This document shows, one piece after another, positions 6,961 through 15,564 of a stretch of 64,000 bases of DNA. The translations under genes and the position numbers were made by a program. Origin of the DNA: Flavobacterium luminosum (lineage in GTDB: Bacteria; Bacteroidota; Bacteroidia; Flavobacteriales; Flavobacteriaceae); the NCBI RefSeq assembly GCF_023635005.1, contig NZ_JAMLJM010000007.1, positions 1-64,000 of the forward strand, read 5' to 3'. A model generated the notes under the pieces. It was given only the letters and a program-made list of their open reading frames with translations, was not told the DNA's origin and ran no database searches. Position 1 is the first letter of the stretch. Each line of letters opens with the position of its first letter.

Positions 6961-9705
6961 ATGAAATTTAAATTAATCATTACGTTCTTACTGATCTCAT
7001 TTTCAGTACTTGCCCAAAAAACTACGATATCGGGTGTGGTTTCTGATAAAGAATTAAACGGAGAACCATTACCTTTTGCCAACGTTGTTATTAAAGGTAA
7101 ATCATTAGGTGTAACTACAGACATTGATGGCAAATATTCCTTAGAAATACCAGCCGGATCACACACCGTGGTCTTCAGTTTTCTTGGCTACGAATCTAAA
7201 GAAATTTTATTTACCATTGCAGAAGGAGAAAACAAAACTTTTGATGTGACTCTGGGAACTGGAAGCGTAACATTAGAAGATGTTGTTATTAAAGCTACTG
7301 TGAGCCGCGAAAAAGAAAGTGCTTTACTCTTAGAACAGAAAAAATCTGTTGAAATTAAACAAAGTATCGGCGCGCAAGAAATGTCGAGAAAAGGAGTAAG
7401 TGACGTAGCGGGAGCCGTAACTAAAACCACTGGTATTACAAAACAAGAAGGAACAGGTAATATTTTCGTAAGAGGTTTAGGTGACCGTTATAATTCGACT
7501 ACCATGAATGGCTTACCGATTCCTTCTAATGATCCTGAAAAGAAAAATATTAATCTTGAAATTTTTTCTACAGACATTTTAGAATTCGTTTCTATCGACA
7601 AAGTATACAACAGTAAACTTTTTGGAGACTTCGCAGGAGGTAATGTTGATATTGTTTCTAAAGACTATAAAGGTAAAGGTTTATTACGCCTAGACGCTGG
7701 TTCTAAAATAAACACCAACGCTTTATCTAACAATGACTTTACATTACTTAAAGGATACAGCCCTTTTGGATTTGACGCCAGAAAAACACCACAAAACGCG
7801 CTTTCTAGTTATAAATTCAAGACGTTAAACTCAGAAAGTTATACTCCAGTAGGTGGTTCTTTCGGAGTAACTGTAGGCGACTCTTATGATGTTGGCAGCA
7901 ACGGAAGCAAATTGAACTTTTTCGCCACTGCTTCTTTTAGCAACGATTACACTTCAAAAAATAATGGATTAGCAAGAGGTGGTGTCAATGAAGCGGGGGT
8001 AATCAATAAAGATTTCGAAAAATACTCTTCCATTGCTTACACGACTACAACCAATGTAATGGGAACCCTTGGATACAAAATCAACGACAATCACAAGTTA
8101 AATTTCAACTCTGTATTAATCAACTCTTCAAGCTTGTCTAAAGATGAATACTACGGTTATATAGTTGATATTGCCAATGATGGAAATGGTTTCATCAGAA
8201 GAAATAAATTTGAGAAAAACACACTATGGATCAACCAATTATTAGGTAACCATACTTTATCTGAAAAAACCAAAGCCAATTGGGGTATTTCATACAACAC
8301 TATCAAAGGGGATATGCCTGACAGAACCCAAAATACTTTACGTAAGGAAAGTAATGGTTATGTTCTTTCTGCTATTTCTGCTCCAGATAACCACAGATAT
8401 TTTCAAGAGCTAAAAGAAAACGAATTAGCCGGAAATGCTGCTATCGATTATAAATTCAAAAAGAATGACGAAGGAGATTACAACGGTAAATTCACTTTAG
8501 GTTTCAACGGAAGATACAAAACCAGAGATTTCGCAGCTACACAATTCAATTTAAAAACGAACAGTAATTTCACAGGAGAAATAGTAGATATCAATAATCT
8601 TGATGGTTTCTATAATCAAAACAATTTCAACAATGGTTATTTCAATATTTCAACCTTCAGAGGAAATGCTCAAGTGACCAATGCAGAAAAACCTCAAGTA
8701 TATAATGGAGAGCAAGTAATCAACGGAGGTTATTTGAATACAGAATACAACTTTGGAAAATTAACTGCCGTAGTAGGTTTAAGAGGTGAATACATTTTCC
8801 AAAAAATAAAATGGAACACTCAGTTGGATCCTAGCGGAAACAAAGACGAATTAGAAAAAGTAGCCTTTTTACCAAGCGCCACTTTAAAATACAGTCTAAA
8901 CGAAAAACACAACCTAAGATTAGGAGTAAGCAAAACCTACACCTTACCACAATTCAAAGAGCGTGCTTTGTTTATCTATGAAGAAGTAAACGAAGTAAAA
9001 GTTGGTAATCCCGATTTGTATGCTTCCGATGATTACAATGCAGATTTAAAATGGGAATATTTCCCTAAAAACGACGAAGTAATTTCGGTTACAGCTTTTG
9101 CAAAATACATCAAGAACCCTATGAACGAAGTAACCATCGCTTCTTCTACTAACGATATCTCGTTCATTAACACCGGAGATTACGGATACGTAGCCGGAGC
9201 GGAAGCAGAAGTGAGAAAACAAATTTTCGCTACCGAAGATAGAAACAAATTAACGACAGGTTTGAATGTATCTTACTTATACAGCGATCAAGAACTAAGT
9301 ACCAACAAAGTAATTAGAGAAACCAATTACAATGTTGTTTTTACTGACGATAAAAGTAAATTCACCGGCGCTTCTGATTTATTAGTCAATGCCGATGTGA
9401 CCTTCTTTAACGAATGGAAGAACAAAGAAAACAACTTAACAACAACTTTAGCTTACAATTATTTTTCTGATAGAGTATATGCTTTAGGAACCAATGGTCG
9501 TGGCAATTTAGTAGACAAAGCGGTAGGAACTGTTGATTTTATATCAAAAGCCAAATTCGGAAAACATTTCGGTGTTGGAATTGTTGCTAAAAACTTATTA
9601 AACCCAACGATCGACAGAGTACAGGAAAATAAAAGCAATACCGTAAAAGTATTGTCTTATGACAAAGGGACAACATTCAGTTTGAACTTTTCATATACAT
9701 TCTAA
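6961..9705 (+). CDS. TonB-dependent outer-membrane receptor
   Basis: A 914-residue receptor from the ATG at 6961. That start gives a clean signal peptide ending SFSVLAQ; the 17 extra residues from the upstream TTG are not signal-like. After the signal comes a carboxypeptidase-D-like beta-sandwich (TTISGVVSDKELNGEPLP to about residue 95), then a plug domain (SDVAGAVTKTTGIT, GNIFVRGLGDRYN) and a 22-strand type barrel ending in the aromatic FSLNFSYTF. It imports a large substrate using TonB energy. Divergence from a PhoBR-like pair and the downstream lipoprotein and secreted proteins suggest a phosphate or nucleotide scavenging role, which is inference. Confidence 0.92.
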   Translation: MKFKLIITFLLISFSVLAQKTTISGVVSDKELNGEPLPFANVVIKGKSLGVTTDIDGKYSLEIPAGSHTVVFSFLGYESKEILFTIAEGENKTFDVTLGTGSVTLEDVVIKATVSREKESALLLEQKKSVEIKQSIGAQEMSRKGVSDVAGAVTKTTGITKQEGTGNIFVRGLGDRYNSTTMNGLPIPSNDPEKKNINLEIFSTDILEFVSIDKVYNSKLFGDFAGGNVDIVSKDYKGKGLLRLDAGSKINTNALSNNDFTLLKGYSPFGFDARKTPQNALSSYKFKTLNSESYTPVGGSFGVTVGDSYDVGSNGSKLNFFATASFSNDYTSKNNGLARGGVNEAGVINKDFEKYSSIAYTTTTNVMGTLGYKINDNHKLNFNSVLINSSSLSKDEYYGYIVDIANDGNGFIRRNKFEKNTLWINQLLGNHTLSEKTKANWGISYNTIKGDMPDRTQNTLRKESNGYVLSAISAPDNHRYFQELKENELAGNAAIDYKFKKNDEGDYNGKFTLGFNGRYKTRDFAATQFNLKTNSNFTGEIVDINNLDGFYNQNNFNNGYFNISTFRGNAQVTNAEKPQVYNGEQVINGGYLNTEYNFGKLTAVVGLRGEYIFQKIKWNTQLDPSGNKDELEKVAFLPSATLKYSLNEKHNLRLGVSKTYTLPQFKERALFIYEEVNEVKVGNPDLYASDDYNADLKWEYFPKNDEVISVTAFAKYIKNPMNEVTIASSTNDISFINTGDYGYVAGAEAEVRKQIFATEDRNKLTTGLNVSYLYSDQELSTNKVIRETNYNVVFTDDKSKFTGASDLLVNADVTFFNEWKNKENNLTTTLAYNYFSDRVYALGTNGRGNLVDKAVGTVDFISKAKFGKHFGVGIVAKNLLNPTIDRVQENKSNTVKVLSYDKGTTFSLNFSYTF

Positions 9706-9706
9706 C

Positions 9707-9735
9707 AAAAAAGGAGCTTCGGCTCCTTTTTTTAT
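9707..9735 (+). terminator. terminator with UUCG tetraloop
   Basis: An 11-bp stem (9707-9717 with 9722-9732) closed by a TTCG loop and followed by T residues, ending the TonB-receptor transcript. Confidence 0.88.
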
Positions 9736-9802
9736 TTAACACAAACAAAAAATTTTAAAGATAACATCACAATAGCTTAACGATGAGATAGTAAACTTAA
9801 AA

Positions 9803-9810
9803 TATTTTTG
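9803..9810 (+). promoter_or_regulatory. -7 promoter element of the surface lipoprotein gene
   Basis: TATTTTTG, an exact TAnnTTTG match, 35 bases before the ATG at 9846. It shows the lipoprotein gene is transcribed separately after the terminator. Confidence 0.55.
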
Positions 9811-9845
9811 TAACAAATAATAAAAAATAAAATACAAACACAACT

Positions 9846-11039
9846 ATGAAATCAATTGCAAAAATTTTCGGACTACTTGCTGTTTCCGCTTCGATGCTTA
9901 CCGCTTGTTCATCTGATGATAATACAGATGAAAATACAGTAACAGTAGATCCTAACAATTTCCAAGGTACTTTCAATACTGGTGAAATCATTTTAGATCC
10001 TGCTAAAACTTACAAATTAACCGGAAAAGTACAAATCAACGAAGGAGCTTCTTTAACTATTCCAGCTGGAACAAGAATCGAAGGTACTGCGGGTACTGCT
10101 TCTTACATCGCTGTTGCTCAAGGAGGTAAAATTTTCGTTAACGGAACCTCTTCAAATCCAGTAGTAATGACTAGTGGTTTACCTACAAAAAAAGCAGGAG
10201 ACTGGGGTGGATTGGTAATTTGTGGTAAAGCACCTATCAATCGCGTTTCAGGAGGTACTAGTACTGCTCAATCTGAAGTTGCCGAATTAACGTATGGTGG
10301 TACAATCGCTAACGACAATTCAGGTTCATTAAGATATTTAAGAATCGAGTACGCTGGTGCAGCTTTCAATAGTGAAAAAGAATTCAACGGATTATCATTA
10401 TTTGGTGTAGGATCAGGAACTACAGTAGAATATGTTCAAACATACTATGGTGCTGATGACGGTTTCGAATTCTTCGGAGGTACTGTAAACACTGCAAACT
10501 TAATCGCTGTTGGAAACGAAGACGACCAATTTGACTGGACAGAAGGTTGGAACGGAACAAACGCTCAATGGTATGGTAAAATTGATTTTGGAAGAGGAAA
10601 CAGAGGAATCGAAGCAGACAACTTTGAATTAGGATATGCTAATACACCAATTGCAAACCCTACGATCTCTAACATGACCCTAATAGGTCCTGGAAGTGCT
10701 GCTGATGCTACTTATACAGAAAATCAAGCGTTAAAATTAAGAAGAGGCACTAAAGGTAATTTTTCTAATGTAGTATTGGCAAATTGGAAAACAGGTTTCG
10801 ATGTAGAACATGATGAAACTGTAGCTGCTGTAACTGCAGGTACTTTAGAAGCAACTAACGTTTTATTTTCAGATGTTCCAACAAAATCAAAAGGTAAAGG
10901 AACAGATCCTGATGGCTCAGGGCCTCAAGTAGCTCCTTCAGCAGATGTTTCAGCTATGTTTACTGAATCAGACAACAACGGTGCTGGAAATGGTACAGGA
11001 GTACCTTCTTGGGCTACTGGATGGTCTGTAGGATTATAA
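9846..11039 (+). CDS. surface lipoprotein with predicted parallel beta-helix
   Basis: A 397-residue protein with a lipoprotein signal (lipobox LTAC, Cys near residue 21) followed by an acidic SSDDN stretch of the kind that sends Bacteroidota lipoproteins to the cell surface. The rest is Gly/Thr/Asn-rich with repeated short strands (GASLTIPAGTRIEG, GGKIFVNGTSSNPVVMTS), as in right-handed beta-helix proteins. This family often sits beside TonB receptors. Position after the receptor suggests a surface substrate-binding or processing partner. Enzymatic activity is not evident. Confidence 0.72.
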   Translation: MKSIAKIFGLLAVSASMLTACSSDDNTDENTVTVDPNNFQGTFNTGEIILDPAKTYKLTGKVQINEGASLTIPAGTRIEGTAGTASYIAVAQGGKIFVNGTSSNPVVMTSGLPTKKAGDWGGLVICGKAPINRVSGGTSTAQSEVAELTYGGTIANDNSGSLRYLRIEYAGAAFNSEKEFNGLSLFGVGSGTTVEYVQTYYGADDGFEFFGGTVNTANLIAVGNEDDQFDWTEGWNGTNAQWYGKIDFGRGNRGIEADNFELGYANTPIANPTISNMTLIGPGSAADATYTENQALKLRRGTKGNFSNVVLANWKTGFDVEHDETVAAVTAGTLEATNVLFSDVPTKSKGKGTDPDGSGPQVAPSADVSAMFTESDNNGAGNGTGVPSWATGWSVGL

Positions 11040-11055
11040 AAAATACCCAAATCAT

Positions 11056-11090
11056 AAAAATGCTCCAAAATTTTGGAGCATTTTTTTTAA
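11056..11090 (+). terminator. terminator after the surface lipoprotein gene
   Basis: A long palindrome (AAAAATGCTCC at 11056-11066 with GGAGCATTTTT at 11075-11085) followed by more T residues. Confidence 0.85.
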
Positions 11091-11135
11091 TCCTTTATTT
11101 TATTTTTCATAACTTTACTGTTTAAAGAAAATTAA

Positions 11136-11474
11136 ATGACAAAAAACTACTTTTATATTTCCGTATTATTTCTCCTATTTTCCCTGAGCAGTTTAGCTCA
11201 AGAGAACAAAGACGGTTCGACTTCAAAATTCCAAGAACAACCCCTAGATAATTTGACGATTTACCCCAACCCTGTGTCTGGCGATAGAGTGTTTATTAAC
11301 TCCAGATCCACAGCGGCAAAAGACATTGAAATTTTTGATGTTTTGGGCAAAAAAGTAATGCAAACCACCGTAGCGAACAAAGAACTAAACGTTAGCTCGC
11401 TTACACCGGGTGTTTACATTATTAAAATTAAAGAAGGGGAGCAACGCGCTACCAGAAAATTGATTATCAAGTGA
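11136..11474 (+). CDS. minimal T9SS type A sorting-domain protein
   Basis: Only 112 residues: a signal peptide ending LSSLAQ, a linker of under 20 residues (ENKDGSTSKFQEQPLD), then a complete type IX secretion type A C-terminal domain (LTIYPNPVSGDRVF, IEIFDVLGKKVMQ, LTPGVYIIKIKEG, RKLIIK). Almost nothing remains to be secreted as cargo once the sorting domain is removed. It lies between the beta-helix lipoprotein and a larger T9SS protein. It could be an adaptor peptide or the truncated remnant of a bigger protein; the reading frame itself is intact. Confidence 0.8.
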   Translation: MTKNYFYISVLFLLFSLSSLAQENKDGSTSKFQEQPLDNLTIYPNPVSGDRVFINSRSTAAKDIEIFDVLGKKVMQTTVANKELNVSSLTPGVYIIKIKEGEQRATRKLIIK

Positions 11475-11579
11475 TTAAAACAAAACCTTTCCGTAAAACT
11501 TAAAGGTTAATTTACACACATTTCTTAAAACAAAAGAAATTACTTATTATATTTGTTGTCAAACTTAAAACAAAAAACA

Positions 11580-13337
11580 ATGAAAAAAATTTACTTATTA
11601 ACAATGCTGATACTAAGCACACTGAGTTTTGGGCAAGCAACTGATTTATATTTTAGTAAATATGGAGAAGGTTCTAGTAACAATAAGTTTTTAGAAATTT
11701 ATAATGGCACAGGTGCCCAAGTTGATTTGTCCAACTATTCTGTTGAACTATACGCCAACGGAGGAACAACTGCAACAAACACACAAACTTTCGCTGCTGG
11801 GACAATTCTTAACGCTGGTGATGTATACGTATTGAGGAATTCTGGTGCAGCTTTAGCTGCCATCATTGCAGCTGCAGATATAACTTCTGGGACTTGTAAC
11901 TTCAATGGTGATGACGCTGTAGTTCTGAAAAAAAATACTGATGTAATTGATATGATTGGACAAGTTGGTGTTGATCCAGGTGCTTCATGGCCTGTTGCAG
12001 GGATTACAGGAGGAACTGTAGATCATACTTTAGTTAGAAAAACAACGGTTTGTAGTCCTAATCCAACTCCTCTAGGATCATTCGGTACAGACGCAGCTAC
12101 TTCTGAATGGACAGTAGAAGCAAGTGATTACGTAGCTGGTCTTGGTAGTTTTAATGGCTGTAATACTGCTCCAAATATTAGCATTACGTCTCCTTCAAAC
12201 GGAGTAACATTATCACCTGAAACCACTTCAGTAAACGTTATTTTATCTGTAAGTAATTTTAACGTGGCTGCTGCAGGTGCTGGAGACGGCTACATTAAAT
12301 ATAGCATCAACGGAGGAACTGCTTCAGACAAATTTGACACTACTGATATTATTGTTCCTACAACACCGGGTACTTATACAGTAATTGCAGAATTAGTTGA
12401 CAACTCTGGAAATCCATTATCCCCAGCAAAAAGCGCTACTGTAAGTTTTACCGTTGCTGCTTACATCGTCGCTTCTGACTTAGCAGCTGTAAGAGCAGAC
12501 GTTTTAGCTACTACCGTTGGAAAATACTACCAAATCTCTAGCACACCTGTAATTACGTATGCAAGACCAACCAATGTTACTACCTACAGAAAACAAAAAT
12601 ACGTTCAAGATGCTTCTGCGGGTATATTAATTGATGACAATACTCCTGAAACAACCAATCCAACACTTTCTGGTATGGTAATTGGTGATGCCATCTCAGG
12701 ATTGAAAGGTCAAACAACAAATTATAATGGTGTTTTACAATTCGTACCAATTGTGGATGCTACTGTAGCCTCTTCAGGTAATGTAATCACTCCGGAAGTA
12801 GTAACCGTACCAACACTAAAAACCGGTTGGGAAAATTACGAAAGTGAATTGGTTCTAGTAAAACAACTAACCTTCCAAGCCAATGCTCAAGGTACTCCTT
12901 TTCAAGCTGGCACTAATTATGATGTTGCACAACCTGACTTAGAAAACATGATTTTCCGTACATTGTTCGCTGAAGCAGATTATATTAATCAAAACATTCC
13001 TTCTACTCCTTACGACATAGTATTATTAGTTGCTGAATTTAACAATACTCCACAAGTAGTAGCAAGAAGTTTAGCAGATATCACCTTATCAAACAACAAG
13101 TTTGACAATATTGCTGGTTTACAAGTATATCCTAACCCAGCGAAAACGAATTTATTTGTAACTTCTAACAGTTTTGCAGAAAAACAAGTAGTATTATACG
13201 ATGTATTAGGTAAAGTTGCTTTAAAAGCTAAAGTAACGAACCAACCAATCAGCGTTACTTCTTTACCAAAAGGAGTGTACATTGCTAAAATCACAGAAGA
13301 AGGAAAAACCGCTACAAGAAAAGTAGTAATCGAGTAA
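11580..13337 (+). CDS. T9SS-secreted protein with lamin-tail and DUF5689-like domains
   Basis: A 585-residue protein from the ATG at 11580, which begins the signal peptide (cleavage after LSFGQ). Residues about 20-185 form a lamin-tail domain (DLYFSKYGEGSSNNKFLEIY, GDAYV-like strands, FNGDDAVVL). A bacterial Ig/FN3-like domain follows (ISITSPSNGVTLSP), then a DUF5689-like OB-fold segment (VRADVL, YVQDASAGILIDD). The C-terminal type A sorting domain (LQVYPNPAKTNLF to TRKVVIE) marks it for type IX export. Lamin-tail proteins in this phylum often accompany secreted nucleases or phosphatases. No catalytic motif was recognised in this protein. Confidence 0.8.
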   Translation: MKKIYLLTMLILSTLSFGQATDLYFSKYGEGSSNNKFLEIYNGTGAQVDLSNYSVELYANGGTTATNTQTFAAGTILNAGDVYVLRNSGAALAAIIAAADITSGTCNFNGDDAVVLKKNTDVIDMIGQVGVDPGASWPVAGITGGTVDHTLVRKTTVCSPNPTPLGSFGTDAATSEWTVEASDYVAGLGSFNGCNTAPNISITSPSNGVTLSPETTSVNVILSVSNFNVAAAGAGDGYIKYSINGGTASDKFDTTDIIVPTTPGTYTVIAELVDNSGNPLSPAKSATVSFTVAAYIVASDLAAVRADVLATTVGKYYQISSTPVITYARPTNVTTYRKQKYVQDASAGILIDDNTPETTNPTLSGMVIGDAISGLKGQTTNYNGVLQFVPIVDATVASSGNVITPEVVTVPTLKTGWENYESELVLVKQLTFQANAQGTPFQAGTNYDVAQPDLENMIFRTLFAEADYINQNIPSTPYDIVLLVAEFNNTPQVVARSLADITLSNNKFDNIAGLQVYPNPAKTNLFVTSNSFAEKQVVLYDVLGKVALKAKVTNQPISVTSLPKGVYIAKITEEGKTATRKVVIE

Positions 13338-13360
13338 TTCTCGTCTTCATAACACTTTTA

Positions 13361-13397
13361 CAAGACCTCACCTAAATTGGTGAGGTCTTGTCTTTTT
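13361..13397 (+). terminator. terminator after the lamin-tail T9SS gene
   Basis: A perfect 13-bp stem (13361-13373 with 13380-13392), 6-base loop, then a T-rich stretch. Confidence 0.85.
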
Positions 13398-13508
13398 TAG
13401 AGGTTTCATCGAGTTTTTTAGGCTTTTATCTAAAAAAAAATAGCTATTACAAGTGGTTTCATTAATTTTGTTGCAGTAAATTCTTAAACAAATTAAAAAC
13501 AAAGAAGC

Positions 13509-14339
13509 ATGAAGAAACTTTACTTTTTTTTATTTATTGTAGCCACTGTAACTAGTGCGGTAGCGCAAACCACCTTAACACAATGGACTTTTGAAAACAC
13601 TACGCTGCCCAGCACGGGTAGTGGCACTATGACTCTAGTTGGCCCATTTACATCTCCAGCCAATAATCCCTACTCTACTGGTACACCAGGACTAAGTTAT
13701 ACCATTACTAATTTCCCTTCAGATTCAGCAGATTCAGGAACTTCTGGCTATAATTTTGCAGTAAATACTTCGGGTTATGGAGGCATAAAGGTTTCTTTTG
13801 ATATTTCAGGATCTCAGCAGTCTTCAAAATTCATGGAGTATCAATATACAGCTGATGGGATTTCTTGGATTTCTTTGGGAAACAATAATGGAGACCTTAC
13901 AACAACTTTTGCAAGAAAAACAATCGATTTACCAGCAACTTGTGATAACAATCCAAAGGTAGCTTTTAGAATTGTGTCTATCTTTAGACTTCCACAAAAC
14001 GATAAATATCAATCTATTGGGACTGGAAACGGATATAACGGCGCTAATGGCTATTGGAACATAGACAATGTTACTTTTAGCTATAATACATTAGGAAGAG
14101 CGTCCAATGAAATTGCGGGTTTACAAGTATACCCTAACCCAGCAAAAACGAGTTTATTTGTAACTTCAGACAGTTTTACAGAAAAACAAGTTGTGTTATA
14201 TGATGTGCTAGGAAAAATAGCTTTAAAAACGGAAGTAACCAACCAACCTATTAGCGTGACTTCTTTACCAAAAGGAATGTACATTGCTAAAATTACAGAA
14301 GAAGGAAAAACCGCTACAAGAAAAGTTGTGATTGAATAA
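13509..14339 (+). CDS. T9SS type A secreted protein of unknown function
   Basis: A 276-residue secreted protein: signal peptide ending TSAVAQ, a single beta-rich domain of about 170 residues (TTLTQWTFENTTLPSTG, GYNFAVNTSGYGGIKVSFD, GYWNIDNVTFSYNT) that resembles jelly-roll 'choice-of-anchor' modules, then a type A sorting domain. That sorting domain is nearly identical to the one of the preceding gene, which suggests recent duplication or gene conversion. No enzyme motif is visible. Confidence 0.78.
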   Translation: MKKLYFFLFIVATVTSAVAQTTLTQWTFENTTLPSTGSGTMTLVGPFTSPANNPYSTGTPGLSYTITNFPSDSADSGTSGYNFAVNTSGYGGIKVSFDISGSQQSSKFMEYQYTADGISWISLGNNNGDLTTTFARKTIDLPATCDNNPKVAFRIVSIFRLPQNDKYQSIGTGNGYNGANGYWNIDNVTFSYNTLGRASNEIAGLQVYPNPAKTSLFVTSDSFTEKQVVLYDVLGKIALKTEVTNQPISVTSLPKGMYIAKITEEGKTATRKVVIE

Positions 14340-14366
14340 TGAAACAACCCTGTTCCCCCAAAATAA

Positions 14367-14395
14367 TAAGTCCCGTTTTTGCGGGACTTACTATT
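14367..14395 (+). terminator. terminator after the second T9SS gene
   Basis: A 9-bp stem TAAGTCCCG (14367-14375) with CGGGACTTA (14382-14390), followed by a short T-rich tail. Confidence 0.7.
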
Positions 14396-14408
14396 TTACG
14401 TACTTTTG
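14379..14408 (+). promoter_or_regulatory. promoter of the LuxE-like gene, probably leaderless
   Basis: A -33 TTG (14379-14381) and an exact -7 element TACTTTTG (14401-14408) separated by 19 bases. The ATG at 14413 begins four bases after the -7 element, where transcription itself should start, so the mRNA is probably leaderless. The -33 element overlaps the terminator of the previous gene. Confidence 0.6.
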
Positions 14409-14412
14409 AAGT

Positions 14413-15393
14413 ATGATTACAACCTCCGACATATTTGAAATTGGTTCCAAGAAAGAGTTTGAAAAAATGGCACTCAAAGTGTTCCGTTTTCAATATGAGC
14501 ATAATTTGGTGTACCAACAATTTTGTCAACTGCTACGAAAAGACAAAACAAATGTCAAACGTCTTGAGGAAATCCCTTTTTTACCCATTCAGTTTTTCAA
14601 AAGTCATATTGTAGTGAGTAGTACTGAAACGGTACAAACCACCTTCACCAGTAGCGGTACCACAGGAATGATTACCAGTAGGCATCACGTTACCGATTTA
14701 GCTTTTTACGAGGAAAGCTTTAGACTAGGTTTTAGACAGTTTTACGGCAATATAGAAGATTATGTCATCTTAGCCTTATTGCCTTCTTATTTGGAGCGTG
14801 AAGGCTCTTCGCTAATCTATATGGTTGATGATCTGATCAAGCATACCAACAATCCTGAAAGCGGTTTCTACCTCAACAATTACGAGGCGCTCGCTGAAAA
14901 ACTAATTCGATTGGATCAGGAAGGGCAAAACGTTATTTTAATCGGAGTTACCTATGCTTTGTTGGATTTAATCGAACAGCAAAATTTCAATCTAAAAAAC
15001 ACCATTATCATGGAAACCGGAGGCATGAAAGGCCGACGTAAAGAAATCATACGCGAAGAATTGCATCAAATCTTATGCGACGGTTTTGGAGTTTCCGAAA
15101 TACATTCGGAATATGGGATGACCGAATTGTTATCGCAGGCTTATTCCTTGGGTAATGGTATTTTTGAATGTCCCAATTGGATGCACATCATCATCAGAGA
15201 CCCGGAAGATGCTTTGACACTTTTAGAAAACAATAGAAACGGAGGCATCAATATCATCGATTTGGCCAATGTGAATTCATGTTCTTTTATTGCGACACAA
15301 GATTTAGGTAAAAAATATGAAAACGGTACTTTTGAGGTATTAGGTCGTTTCGATCATTCTGATATCCGCGGCTGTAATTTGATGGTGCTCTAA
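14413..15393 (+). CDS. LuxE/PaaK-family acyl-activating protein
   Basis: A 326-residue protein of the acyl-protein synthetase (LuxE) branch of the adenylate-forming superfamily. It shows the phosphate-binding loop TFTSSGTTG near residue 80 and an EYGMTELLSQAYS motif near residue 235, equivalent to the adenylate-binding YGxTE motif. Members activate a carboxylic acid as acyl-AMP and pass it to a protein thiol or another acceptor. It stands as a single gene. Substrate and partner are unknown. Confidence 0.78.
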   Translation: MITTSDIFEIGSKKEFEKMALKVFRFQYEHNLVYQQFCQLLRKDKTNVKRLEEIPFLPIQFFKSHIVVSSTETVQTTFTSSGTTGMITSRHHVTDLAFYEESFRLGFRQFYGNIEDYVILALLPSYLEREGSSLIYMVDDLIKHTNNPESGFYLNNYEALAEKLIRLDQEGQNVILIGVTYALLDLIEQQNFNLKNTIIMETGGMKGRRKEIIREELHQILCDGFGVSEIHSEYGMTELLSQAYSLGNGIFECPNWMHIIIRDPEDALTLLENNRNGGINIIDLANVNSCSFIATQDLGKKYENGTFEVLGRFDHSDIRGCNLMVL

Positions 15394-15410
15394 CCTGAAA
15401 TTCTATAGTG

Positions 15411-15483
15411 TTGTCATTCCGACGAAGGAGGAATCTCATAATAAAGACGAACAAATGCGATTCCTCCTTCGTCGGAATGACAA
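15411..15483. repeat. REP-like long inverted repeat (element C)
   Basis: Two perfect 25-bp arms (15411-15435 and 15459-15483; core GTCATTCCGACGAAGGAGG) flank a 23-base loop. The unit sits between the convergent LuxE-like and ahcY genes, 17 bases after the former. It resembles intergenic palindromic repeats that are dispersed in many Bacteroidota genomes. A partial match (GTCATTCCG) at about 57486 may be a decayed half copy. Confidence 0.8.
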
Positions 15484-15501
15484 AAAATGATTCAATAAAA
15501 A

Positions 15502-15527
15502 AAACCCTCACATTGCTGCAAGGGTTT
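15502..15527 (-). terminator. terminator after ahcY
   Basis: Minus-strand stem AAACCCT/AGGGTTT (15521-15527 with 15502-15508) followed by a T-tract on the minus strand. Confidence 0.65.
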
Positions 15528-15564
15528 AAAATATTTCAGATGCTGAAACAGTTCAGCATAACAA

